Shown: positions 1 through 5,259, counted from the first letter of the stretch. The stretch: DNA of 5,332 bases from Gemmatimonadaceae bacterium (GCA_025451425.1 JANWKK010000157.1:1-5332); one strand, 5' to 3'. The notes: a model not told the origin generated them from the sequence alone. Made by a program: numbers and translations.

Positions 1-608
1 CGGAGCTCAATGAGGTCCCAGCGAGGCGGCGGGACGTCATCGAGCGCTTTGAAGATCGTGCGGTCGTTAAGTGCCTTGCGCGAGCCCGGCTCCTGCGCCG
101 CGATCGCCGGCGGAATCAACAACAGCGGTGGATCATCCGTGTGTCGGCGCCGCTCGCTCTGAAGAATGCGATCGATCGCGTCGACCCATTGTCCTCCCTC
201 ACCCCAGACGAGCAGATCGAGCCCACGGTGGAGTATTTCATCCGACTGCGTGCGCGGGTTGAGTATGTGATCGCGATAGCTCGACGGGTACGGACCACCG
301 AGCACCCACGGCGTGTCGAGACCGCGCGCGGGCCCGTCGAGGAGTGAGACGAGGGATCGCTTCTGGACGGACATCGCACCGACGAAGACCGCATCCGCTT
401 CGGCAACTCGCATCCGCAACTCGTCGTCGTCAGGTTTCCTGACGTTCAGGTCGAGCAGCTCGAACGACCACGACGTCGGCATCAGCGCGGCAAAGGTCAG
501 TAGACCGAGCGGCGGAAAGGCGGCCTTGGCGCCGATCATCGGCATGATGTGCCGATAGCTCCAGAATGAACTCGCGGGGAATTCCGGATAGAGCAGTAGT
601 CCCTTCAC
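1..608 (-). CDS. B12-binding-domain radical SAM protein, N-terminal part (cut by window edge)
   Basis: The frame stays open for 202 codons from a GTG at 608 down to the left edge. I chose this start because GGAG (618-615) sits 6 nt upstream. The product opens with a short beta strand and YPEFP (residues 7-11), followed by KAAFPPLGLLT (about 28-38), LLDLNVRK (about 53-60), a VFVGAMSVQKRSLVSLLD block and VLGGPYPSSY. It reaches PPPRWDLIEL at the edge. This order matches the Rossmann-like cobalamin-binding domain of B12-binding radical SAM enzymes of the DUF4070-associated type, where a PPPR/DLL stretch precedes the CxxxCxxC cluster loop. That loop lies outside the window, so radical SAM identity is inferred from the N-terminal domain. 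The cobalamin motif DxHxxG is not present; DLNVRK occupies about that place. The substrate is unknown. The gene is divergent from the cold-shock operon. Confidence 0.85.
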   Translation of the reverse strand, partial: MKGLLLYPEFPASSFWSYRHIMPMIGAKAAFPPLGLLTFAALMPTSWSFELLDLNVRKPDDDELRMRVAEADAVFVGAMSVQKRSLVSLLDGPARGLDTPWVLGGPYPSSYRDHILNPRTQSDEILHRGLDLLVWGEGGQWVDAIDRILQSERRRHTDDPPLLLIPPAIAAQEPGSRKALNDRTIFKALDDVPPPRWDLIEL

Positions 609-642
609 GCTTAGCTCCGGTGTCAGGCGCCCGGAGGCCCCG

Positions 643-662
643 CGTTTAGTACGATCTAAACG
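643..662. promoter_or_regulatory. Perfect 7-6-7 palindrome, candidate operator upstream of the radical SAM gene
   Basis: CGTTTAG at 643-649 is the exact inverted repeat of CTAAACG at 656-662, with a 6-nt spacer. The 20-bp dyad lies 34-54 bp upstream of the radical SAM start codon, where a repressor could overlap a minus-strand promoter. It is A/T-richer than its surroundings, and no T-run follows it, so a DNA-binding site is more likely than a terminator. No regulator gene adjoins it, so the binding protein is unknown. I did not find a convincing minus-strand -35/-10 pair around it. Confidence 0.45.
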
Positions 663-702
663 TTGGTGGCCAGTGGGTCTCCCAAGACAACCTACTGTCA
701 GC

Positions 703-740
703 CGGTGCGATCGCAACCGCGCGTCCGAACCCTCGGACGC
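703..740. repeat. Two adjacent dyads upstream of the csp promoter
   Basis: GCGTCCGA (721-728) and TCGGACGC (733-740) form a perfect 8-bp inverted repeat around a 4-nt ACCC loop. Directly before it, 703-719 is a near-palindrome: CGGT and ACCG flank GCGATCGC, with one extra A. The second dyad ends 14 nt before the -35 element of the rightward promoter, a usual place for an activator or repressor site. No T-tract follows, so the 8-bp hairpin is not a standard intrinsic terminator. Function is unknown. Confidence 0.4.
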
Positions 741-754
741 TCGTGGCGCGGAGA

Positions 755-783
755 TTGCGCCCCTCATGGCCGCGTGCTATACT
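755..783 (+). promoter_or_regulatory. Sigma70-type promoter with extended -10, driving the csp leader
   Basis: TTGCGC (755-760) and TATACT (778-783) are separated by exactly 17 nt, and TG at 775-776 followed by one base gives an extended -10 element. Transcription should start near 790. This is the best promoter match in the window. It would produce a leader of about 205 nt before the cold-shock start codon, unless transcription stops at the terminator ending near 869. Confidence 0.7.
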
Positions 784-789
784 CCGGTT

Positions 790-869
790 TAGCGATACAC
801 GCCGCCAGGGCGTGGACAAGTTCCGACAGATTCAGGGGCCTGCCAAATGCGAGCAGGCCTTTCTTTTTT
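790..869 (+). ncRNA. Candidate ~80-nt small RNA or attenuated csp leader transcript
   Basis: Between the predicted start site near 790 and the terminator T-run at 860-869 lies a compact transcript with two hairpins. CACGCC (798-803) pairs with GGCGTG (809-814) around a 5-nt loop. About 20 unpaired bases follow, and then the terminator stem. Promoter, short structured body and strong terminator is the architecture of a free-standing small RNA. It is equally what a transcription-attenuated leader would look like, since the csp gene follows 126 nt later in the same direction. I recognise no known RNA family. I found no obvious alternative pairing that would open the terminator, but judged this only by eye. 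Confidence 0.45.
837..869 (+). terminator. Intrinsic terminator inside the csp leader
   Basis: GGCCTGC (837-843) pairs perfectly with GCAGGCC (853-859) around a 9-nt loop and is followed by TTTCTTTTTT (860-869). Two further G-U pairs can extend the stem at its base. The strand is unambiguous because the T-run follows the right arm on plus. It lies between the promoter at 755-783 and the csp start at 996, so either it ends a separate short RNA or it limits read-through into csp. Confidence 0.8.
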
Positions 870-927
870 GCACCCGCTGCCGATCGGCGAACGCCGCGCC
901 TGCGGGCGGTGACACGCCACGATGATG

Positions 928-963
928 TCGGTTCGCCTGCAGTTGGCTTCCAACAGGCACCGA
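928..963 (+). other. Bulged leader hairpin just upstream of the csp ribosome-binding site
   Basis: Three helices stack co-linearly. TCGGT (928-932) pairs with ACCGA (959-963), GCCT (935-938) with AGGC (955-958), and GTTGG (942-946) with CCAAC (950-954), closed by a CTT loop. The unpaired bases 933-934 and 939-941 bulge on the left side only. The structure has 14 base pairs and ends 19 nt before the AGGAG Shine-Dalgarno at 983-987. Structured 5' leaders are a known means of temperature-dependent control of cold-shock mRNAs; that role here is inference. Confidence 0.5.
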
Positions 964-995
964 CCGCCGCACAATAGGCCTCAGGAGTTTAGGAT

Positions 996-1208
996 ATGCG
1001 AACGACCGGTACCGTGAAGTGGTTCAACGAGACGAAAGGGTTCGGCTTCATTACCCGCGCCGATGGCCAGAAGGATTGTTTCGTACATCATTCCGCGATC
1101 GAGGGGAATGGCTACAAGTCCCTCAATGAAGGCGAGCCCGTCGAATTCGATGTCGTCGATGGGCAGAAAGGGCCAGCGGCAGAAAACGTCAAGCGCTTGC
1201 AATCGTGA
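996..1208 (+). CDS. CspA-family cold-shock protein
   Basis: The 70-aa product is a single cold-shock domain of normal family length: a five-stranded OB-fold that binds single-stranded RNA and DNA. It acts as an RNA chaperone that melts mRNA structure, typically in the cold. It starts with the family signature [18 protein letters not shown]1 is KGFGFI (residues 14-19) and RNP2 is CFVHHSAI (about 28-35), with His where Phe is common in CspA. It ends with the usual [19 protein letters not shown] strand. The ATG is supported by AGGAG at 983-987, 8 nt upstream. The leader is long and structured, with an internal terminator. The next gene begins 45 nt after the stop with no terminator between them, so co-transcription is likely. 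Bacteria usually have several csp paralogues, so I assign no specific letter. Confidence 0.97.
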   Translation: MRTTGTVKWFNETKGFGFITRADGQKDCFVHHSAIEGNGYKSLNEGEPVEFDVVDGQKGPAAENVKRLQS

Positions 1209-1253
1209 GCGACAGCCGCACGCGTCGCCAGCGGACCTTCGCAAGCCGATCCA

Positions 1254-1751
1254 ATGTCTGAGCAACCATACTCGCAGCAACCCTTCCTCGGTACGCTCCG
1301 CGGGCTGAGCGCTTGCGCACGAGAGTTTGCGCGACTTGGGGATTGTCTCGCCGACGACGCCGAGGCCTCGTTCGGCACCGCATTCGATCGCAAGCAGAGC
1401 GTACGGCGCTCGCCCGATCGGTGCATCATTCAGATCGGACCCTGCGCCCTCACCGTCGCCTGGCTACGGAATCGCCGTGACACCGCTGAGGGCGAGTTGC
1501 TCATCATTCTCTGGCGCGGGACCGTGGCGCCAACGATTCATCAGCAATTCGAGCGCGCACGCGAGCTGACGCTCAGCGCGACGGCAGTGAGCGAAAGCGT
1601 GTTCGAGGCCGAGGCGACGTGCGAGTCGGACTGGGTGTGGCGTTCTCGCGAGGAACCGGAACAGCGATATACATCGCTGTCTCTGTCCGGATTGGTTGTT
1701 CAGCGTTTGCGAACCATCCACGACGGGATCGACAGCCAGGTCACGACGTAA
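1254..1751 (+). CDS. Hypothetical 165-aa protein in the csp operon
   Basis: I do not recognise this family. The reading frame is credible because third positions are mostly C or G through the whole length and it sits snugly between csp and the heptad-repeat gene. The N-terminal third is probably helical (AREFARLGDCLADDAEASF). The centre is a hydrophobic, strand-like core, CIIQIGPCALTVAWLRNR (about residues 57-74) followed by GELLIILWRG (about 79-88). The C-terminal part is polar with a SLSLSGLVVQRLRTI stretch. It has no signal peptide, membrane segment or metal-binding cluster, so it is probably cytosolic. The ATG at 1254 lacks a good Shine-Dalgarno, which suggests translational coupling or a different start; no better in-frame start is apparent. 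An opposite-strand reading frame over the same DNA is low-complexity and rejected. Confidence 0.75.
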   Translation: MSEQPYSQQPFLGTLRGLSACAREFARLGDCLADDAEASFGTAFDRKQSVRRSPDRCIIQIGPCALTVAWLRNRRDTAEGELLIILWRGTVAPTIHQQFERARELTLSATAVSESVFEAEATCESDWVWRSREEPEQRYTSLSLSGLVVQRLRTIHDGIDSQVTT

Positions 1752-1773
1752 CGCTTGGGCGCCGCGAGGTGTC

Positions 1774-2192
1774 ATGAGACGTGACTCTTCAGCGAACCAC
1801 GACGAGCACGCTCCACGAACGGCGGCGGAGGAGGAGCGCCTGGTCGCCGAAGAGCGGCGCGACTCAGCCGAATCGAGCGACTGACCGCCGAGACGGAGCG
1901 CTTCAGGGCTGAAGAGCAGCGCGCAAGCGCTGAGGAGGCGCGGGCCACGGCGGAGACGCACCGTGAGCGCTCGGAATTTGGGCGCACCGACGCTGAGGAC
2001 ACGCGGGCGATATTGGAAGCAACTCGTCGCGAAGCGGAAGCCGCGCTGGAGATCGCCGAACAAGCGCGCACGAATGCGGAGGCGGCGCGTGCCTCCGCGG
2101 AGCAGCTCCGGACCGCACTCGCGGAGCAGGAAATCATGCGAGAAATGCAGGACGCCCTGCACGCGCTCGAGGCGCGGGCGTCGGGGCGTTGA
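1774..2192 (+). pseudogene. Arg/Ala/Glu heptad-repeat helical protein, interrupted by a -1 frameshift
   Basis: The ATG at 1774 follows GAGGT (1766-1770), a short but usable spacing. The first frame reads MRRDSSANH and then enters heptads at 1837; it stops at 1884. The next frame carries the same heptads from 1875 to the TGA at 2190-2192. Restoring one base after TC at 1873-1874 gives about 139 aa. It also keeps the seven-residue register exactly, with Arg at 1858 and 1878 starting consecutive heptads. Fourteen heptads follow R-x-x-A-E-x-x: Arg at position 1 in 13 of 14, Glu at position 5 in 13 of 14, and Ala usually at position 4. This predicts one long alpha helix or coiled coil. There is no signal peptide or membrane segment. 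It starts 22 nt after the previous stop and is likely the last gene of the csp operon. Function is unknown. The second frame has no conventional start codon that would let it stand alone. Confidence 0.7.
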
Positions 2193-2196
2193 AACG

Positions 2197-2232
2197 AACG
2201 ACTCACGGCGAGCAGGATCGCCGTGAGTCGTT
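2197..2232. terminator. Perfect 15-bp hairpin between convergent genes
   Basis: Bases 2197-2211 are the exact inverted repeat of 2218-2232 (arm core ACGACTCACGGCG), with a 6-nt loop GCAGGA. It begins 4 nt after the stop of the heptad-repeat gene and ends 25 nt before the stop of the converging peroxidase-like gene. It is well placed to end, or protect the 3' ends of, transcripts from both strands. Neither side has a proper T-run, so it may be a weak bidirectional terminator or an mRNA-stabilising stem rather than a classic intrinsic terminator. Confidence 0.6.
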
Positions 2233-2257
2233 GTAATGAAGCCGCGTTGAGTCGTCG

Positions 2258-3633
2258 TCAGCTGCGCCAGTTCAACGCGTCTACTTTCGCCGCGACACAG
2301 GTGCCTAACGCCCGCCCGTTGAGGTTGCCCGAGCGAAAGTGAATGCCGGCGTACAGCCGCGACATCCCTGCTTCCTCAGCAGCGGCAAAGATGTGGTCGA
2401 AAGAGCGCGGCGCGAAGCCGTCCGCGTCATGGGCGTGGTCGACGAAAGGAACGTTCGTGCCGAACAAGGCTTCGAGCGTCGTCAACACTGCAGCCGACTG
2501 GCCAGAATGCGCGGAGACGTACTCCGGGAAGGGCGGCGTCGGGAGCAGCGTGTGCCAGGTGGGATCGATGACCCGCTGGATGTACGTGACAGGGCGAAGC
2601 AGGTTGTAGTGGAACTTCACCCACCAGATGGAAGTGAGCGCGTCGGCGTCCGCAATGCCCGCGCGCGCGTATGCCTCCGCGGCGTCGGCAAGGGTCGCCC
2701 CGCGCTGGGACAGGACTTCCCCGACCATCGCCATCGAGTGACCCGGACCGCCGATCGTCCCCGGACCGTCGGCCCAGTAGAGGGCATCGTGGTCTGCTCG
2801 GGCGTTAGCGTGGACGAAAGATCAGAGTCGAGCGCGGCCTCGCTGTAGAAGGCGGAACCCGGCTGCTCCGAGTAGGTTGGCGGAGGGCCAGGGTCGCAGA
2901 CAGCCGGTCCGGAGAGCGCCAACGTCTTTACCGTCGTCCCCCAGAACGGCTGCTGCGCCAGTTGCCCAGGCGCGGTCGGTACCCACAGTCCTGGCCCCTG
3001 CGGCGGGATGTACGACGTCGGGAAGTTGGTCAGGTAGCTTTGGTTGCCGCCATCGTCCTGCGACGTCGCGAACACCGCAGCGCCGACTGCGTGGCCGAAA
3101 TTGATCGACAGCATTGCCAAGCCGGGCGGCACGTCGGCGCCGTACTGCGACGCGAAACTCGCCTCGAGCGCGTCCAGAGCTGCGATGTTGTCGGCGGCGC
3201 GATTTGTCTTGTCGCCCCATAGCCCACGCATCACCTCCGCCAGTGCGGCGTTGGCGACCAATGGCCACTGATATGGGGCACCGGTCGGTTCCGGGAGTGG
3301 CCCGATACCGTTCAGCTGACCGGCGACCGAGCGGTGATCCGGCATACCGCCGACGAGCGCCTCATAGAGCGCCAGGCCCATGTACCCGAAGGCGCGCGCT
3401 TGCACGGGCGGAGTGAATCCGGCGGTCTGCTTGGTGAACTGCAGCGAGAGATTGTAATACGCGATCGGAATCTCGGGGCTGTAATCCCTGACGCTTACTC
3501 GGGCGCCGTGCGTGCTCTCGAGGTCAGCGCGACTCGCCGCAAGCGGTCTCGCCGTCGTTGTCGAGCTTTCCGTGCAACCCGCGACTAACGCGACGACGAC
3601 CGCGGCACTTACGACCCTGCGTTTTCTCCACAT
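2258..3633 (-). pseudogene. Vanadium-haloperoxidase/PAP2-like lipoprotein, split by a -1 frameshift
   Basis: The start is ATG 3633: GGGAGG (3644-3639) lies 5 nt upstream, and the N-terminus is then a clean lipoprotein signal, MWRKRR plus hydrophobic core and lipobox VAGC (Cys20). The N-terminal domain has the family stretch FTKQTAGFTPPVQARAFGYM then LYEALVGGMP. The first frame runs out of homology at LTPEQTT near 2790. The family's continuation, ALYWADGPGTIGGPGH, begins at 2788 in the next frame and runs to the stop at 2258. One missing base restores about 458 aa. All acid-phosphatase/haloperoxidase motifs lie after the break: K-x6-RP (2617-2591, about residues 340-348), SAHS (His about 376) and SR-x5-H (about 425-432). 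The Asp often found four residues after that His is Gly. Members hydrolyse phosphate esters or use vanadate and H2O2 to oxidise halides; which applies here is unclear. The first-frame product alone would lack every catalytic residue. Confidence 0.85.
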
Positions 3634-3726
3634 TTCGGCCTCCCGACCATGGTATTCGTTCACTCGATGGACACAGTGCGGGAGACGCGGTGGAACGGAA
3701 AGCCCAAAAAGTGAACCGTTAGGCGT

Positions 3727-4416
3727 TCATCGCGGGTTTGAAGCGTTGCTGGCGAGGGCGACGAACCGCGTCACGCCGAGCCAACTCGACAACGCCGAGC
3801 GGTATCGGGGCGCGCCGTGCACCTCGATGTCTCCGGCCCTCACCGCATGGAGCAGATCGAGGCGCCCAAGACACACGTGGGCGAGTGCCACGACGGTGGC
3901 CTCGACCTCGAGGTTTACGTCGTAGCCGGGGTCCTCGAGGCACAGATCCACCTCGGGTCGCCGCAAGACGAGCCAGAAGACGCGATCGTCGTGCTTTCGG
4001 AAATGGAACGCGATGACGATTCGCTCATCGGGAATGGCATCCACGCGCACCATTCGGCGGAGCGTCCACATGAGGAAGTCGGGATCGAGGTGGTCGTCCT
4101 CGAGGTCCTTGCTCGCCCAGTTGTAACCCCAGATTCCAAGCGCGTCGATCACCGGACCGAGCGCGCGCCCGGCGCCGGTCAAGCGATAGAGGTGCTTGCG
4201 CTCAGCTTCATCCTGCAACTGTTCGATGATCCCACTTCTGCGCAGCGACTCCAAACGCTGAGCGAGGAGATTTTTCGAAATCCTCGGAACGCCGCGTTGG
4301 ATCTCGCTGAAGCTCCGTGCACCCATGAGGAGCTCGCGCAGGATGAGCGGCGTCCAACGCTGGGCGAAGATCTCCGCGCCCAACGCGACGGGACAGAACT
4401 GCCCATACAGCGTCAT
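3727..4416 (-). CDS. HxlR-family winged-helix regulator with C-terminal extension
   Basis: Residues 1-100 are a clear HxlR winged helix. CPVALGAEIFAQRWTPLIL has Cys8 exactly 13 residues before the conserved Trp21. It continues with ELLMGARSFSEIQRGVPRIS and LLAQRLESLRRSGII (recognition region), the wing with YRLTGAGRALGPV, and ends in WGYNW. Family members bind palindromic DNA as dimers, and several (YodB, HypR) sense electrophiles or oxidants through that N-terminal Cys. At 229 aa it is about twice the usual length. Residues about 110-215 (from DPDFLMWTLRRMV) resemble the SCP2-like ligand-binding domain attached to some HxlR proteins; this is from memory of the family and less certain than the DNA-binding part. 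The ATG at 4416 has only a weak GGA upstream. The peroxidase-like gene begins 93 nt downstream on the same strand, so it is the likeliest target besides autoregulation. Confidence 0.9.
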   Translation of the reverse strand: MTLYGQFCPVALGAEIFAQRWTPLILRELLMGARSFSEIQRGVPRISKNLLAQRLESLRRSGIIEQLQDEAERKHLYRLTGAGRALGPVIDALGIWGYNWASKDLEDDHLDPDFLMWTLRRMVRVDAIPDERIVIAFHFRKHDDRVFWLVLRRPEVDLCLEDPGYDVNLEVEATVVALAHVCLGRLDLLHAVRAGDIEVHGAPRYRSALSSWLGVTRFVALASNASNPR

Positions 4417-4446
4417 GGTTCCAAGGTGCGTTCGTCACGTCCGCCT

Positions 4447-4479
4447 GGCAAGTATTGCCCTTGAGAGCCTACTGATGAA
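4447..4479 (-). promoter_or_regulatory. Weak candidate promoter with overlapping dyad for the HxlR gene
   Basis: On the minus strand TTCATC (4479-4474) and AATACT (4456-4451) are separated by 17 nt. The -10 is overlapped by a 5-3-5 dyad, GGCAA (4447-4451) and TTGCC (4455-4459), about 30 bp upstream of the HxlR start codon. HxlR-type regulators often bind such dyads over their own promoter. Both promoter hexamers are poor matches, so this is only a suggestion. Confidence 0.25.
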
Positions 4480-4517
4480 CCACTGGAACGCGACTGCACT
4501 CCGACCGACGGGTATCG

Positions 4518-5225
4518 TTATGGGGTAACGTAAGTCAGCCGCATCGCCGGGACATCGACATCCGATACGCTCGCATGCCGTCCACTGTTCGCTAAAGCAC
4601 TCGAACCGGCTAGCGTAAAACTCACATGCATCGTTTCCAAGGTGCAGGTGACATTCGGCGTCGCTGGGAAATTCGGACAGGCCGTGCCCGCAGCCGTTGA
4701 GGAAATACTCGCGGAACCGGAGGACGCAAACCGTTCCGTCACTGAACCACCCGCGGCGACCGAGAGCAGCAGCCCGTTCAGGACATCACTGAGGGCGCCG
4801 CTGATCGATTCTGTATTGGATGGCGAGAAGCCACCCACTTCGACGATGCTCGTCAAGTGCGACGGATCGTCCATGCCAACGACCGTCCATGTCGAAGATG
4901 ACGCCGACCCGGTGTAGACGCGATGCACCCCGACGAAGTAGAGCGGTGCCGACGTCAGATCCGTCGTAACGGCCAGCCGCTTGGCGACGATGCCCGAGGT
5001 CAATACCAGCAGCGTAGAATCGACCAGCGCCTTGACGGTAGGATCGGACGAGTTGTTCTGCTCCAACACGCGCCCAGTGCTGTCGAGAGAGCTGATCTGC
5101 GCGCCCGTGAATTGAATCTGGTCGGCTGGCGGCGTCGGAGTGGTCGGATCGTTTTGGCTGCAAGCGCCGAGTGTGAGCAGGATGACACAGATCAACACTG
5201 GGCGCGCTGGATGAGCGTTGGGCAT
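4518..5225 (-). CDS. Putative secreted lipoprotein of unknown function
   Basis: From ATG 5225 the product is 235 aa. It begins with a lipoprotein signal: short polar lead, hydrophobic VLICVILLTL, lipobox LGAC (Cys22). A Ser/Thr/Pro/Asp linker (SQNDPTTPTPPAD) typical of envelope-anchored proteins follows. The frame extends upstream to a GTG at 5321, but that would bury the signal peptide behind a 32-residue Arg-rich leader, so I prefer 5225. The mature part is Ser/Ala/Val-rich and strand-like, with LYFVGVHRVYTG, TWTVVGMDDPSHLTSIVEVGGF, and two cysteines about 11 residues apart (about 183 and 194) that could form a disulfide. No catalytic motif is recognised. It is the first of three minus-strand genes, 101 nt upstream of the HxlR gene. 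No clear Shine-Dalgarno precedes it. Confidence 0.8.
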   Translation of the reverse strand: MPNAHPARPVLICVILLTLGACSQNDPTTPTPPADQIQFTGAQISSLDSTGRVLEQNNSSDPTVKALVDSTLLVLTSGIVAKRLAVTTDLTSAPLYFVGVHRVYTGSASSSTWTVVGMDDPSHLTSIVEVGGFSPSNTESISGALSDVLNGLLLSVAAGGSVTERFASSGSASISSTAAGTACPNFPATPNVTCTLETMHVSFTLAGSSALANSGRHASVSDVDVPAMRLTYVTP

Positions 5226-5230
5226 GAGTC

Positions 5231-5259
5231 GGAGTACCGTCGAGGATGGTGGGATGCAA
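5231..5259 (-). promoter_or_regulatory. Possible promoter giving a leaderless lipoprotein mRNA
   Basis: On the minus strand TTGCAT (5259-5254) and TACTCC (5236-5231) are 17 nt apart, and the ATG at 5225 follows 5 nt later. Such spacing would start transcription at or next to the start codon, which would fit the absence of a Shine-Dalgarno. The -10 is a weak match. I see nothing else supportable in 5260-5332. Confidence 0.2.

Noticed and set aside
116..406. Minus-strand open frame of 96 codons beginning at TTG
   Set aside because: It is an out-of-frame shadow inside the radical SAM gene, Ser/Arg-rich with no domain. I first suspected a frameshift there, but re-reading 391-440 showed a single intact frame.
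663..977. Plus-strand open frame of 104 codons upstream of csp
   Set aside because: It runs through the dyads, the promoter and the intrinsic terminator, has no Shine-Dalgarno and has no recognisable protein features.
1209..1228. Small stem GCGAC/GTCGC after the csp stop
   Set aside because: It has only 5 bp, a 10-nt loop and no T-run; too weak to call a terminator between csp and the next gene.
1464..2162. Minus-strand open frame of 232 codons
   Set aside because: It is Arg/Ser/Leu-rich low complexity, the antisense image of the 165-aa gene and the heptad repeats. The plus-strand frames explain the codon bias better.
2339..2848. Plus-strand open frame spanning the peroxidase-like frameshift
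   Set aside because: It is antisense to the catalytic half of a recognisable enzyme, with no family resemblance and no ribosome-binding site.
3694..3720. AACGG/CCGTT inverted repeat between the HxlR and peroxidase-like genes
   Set aside because: Its 5-bp arms are separated by a long 17-nt loop and no T-run follows the stem; likely chance. I see nothing else in 3645-3726.
3817..4464. Plus-strand open frame of 215 codons opposite the HxlR gene
   Set aside because: The minus strand encodes an unmistakable HxlR winged helix over the same DNA; the plus frame is a shadow.
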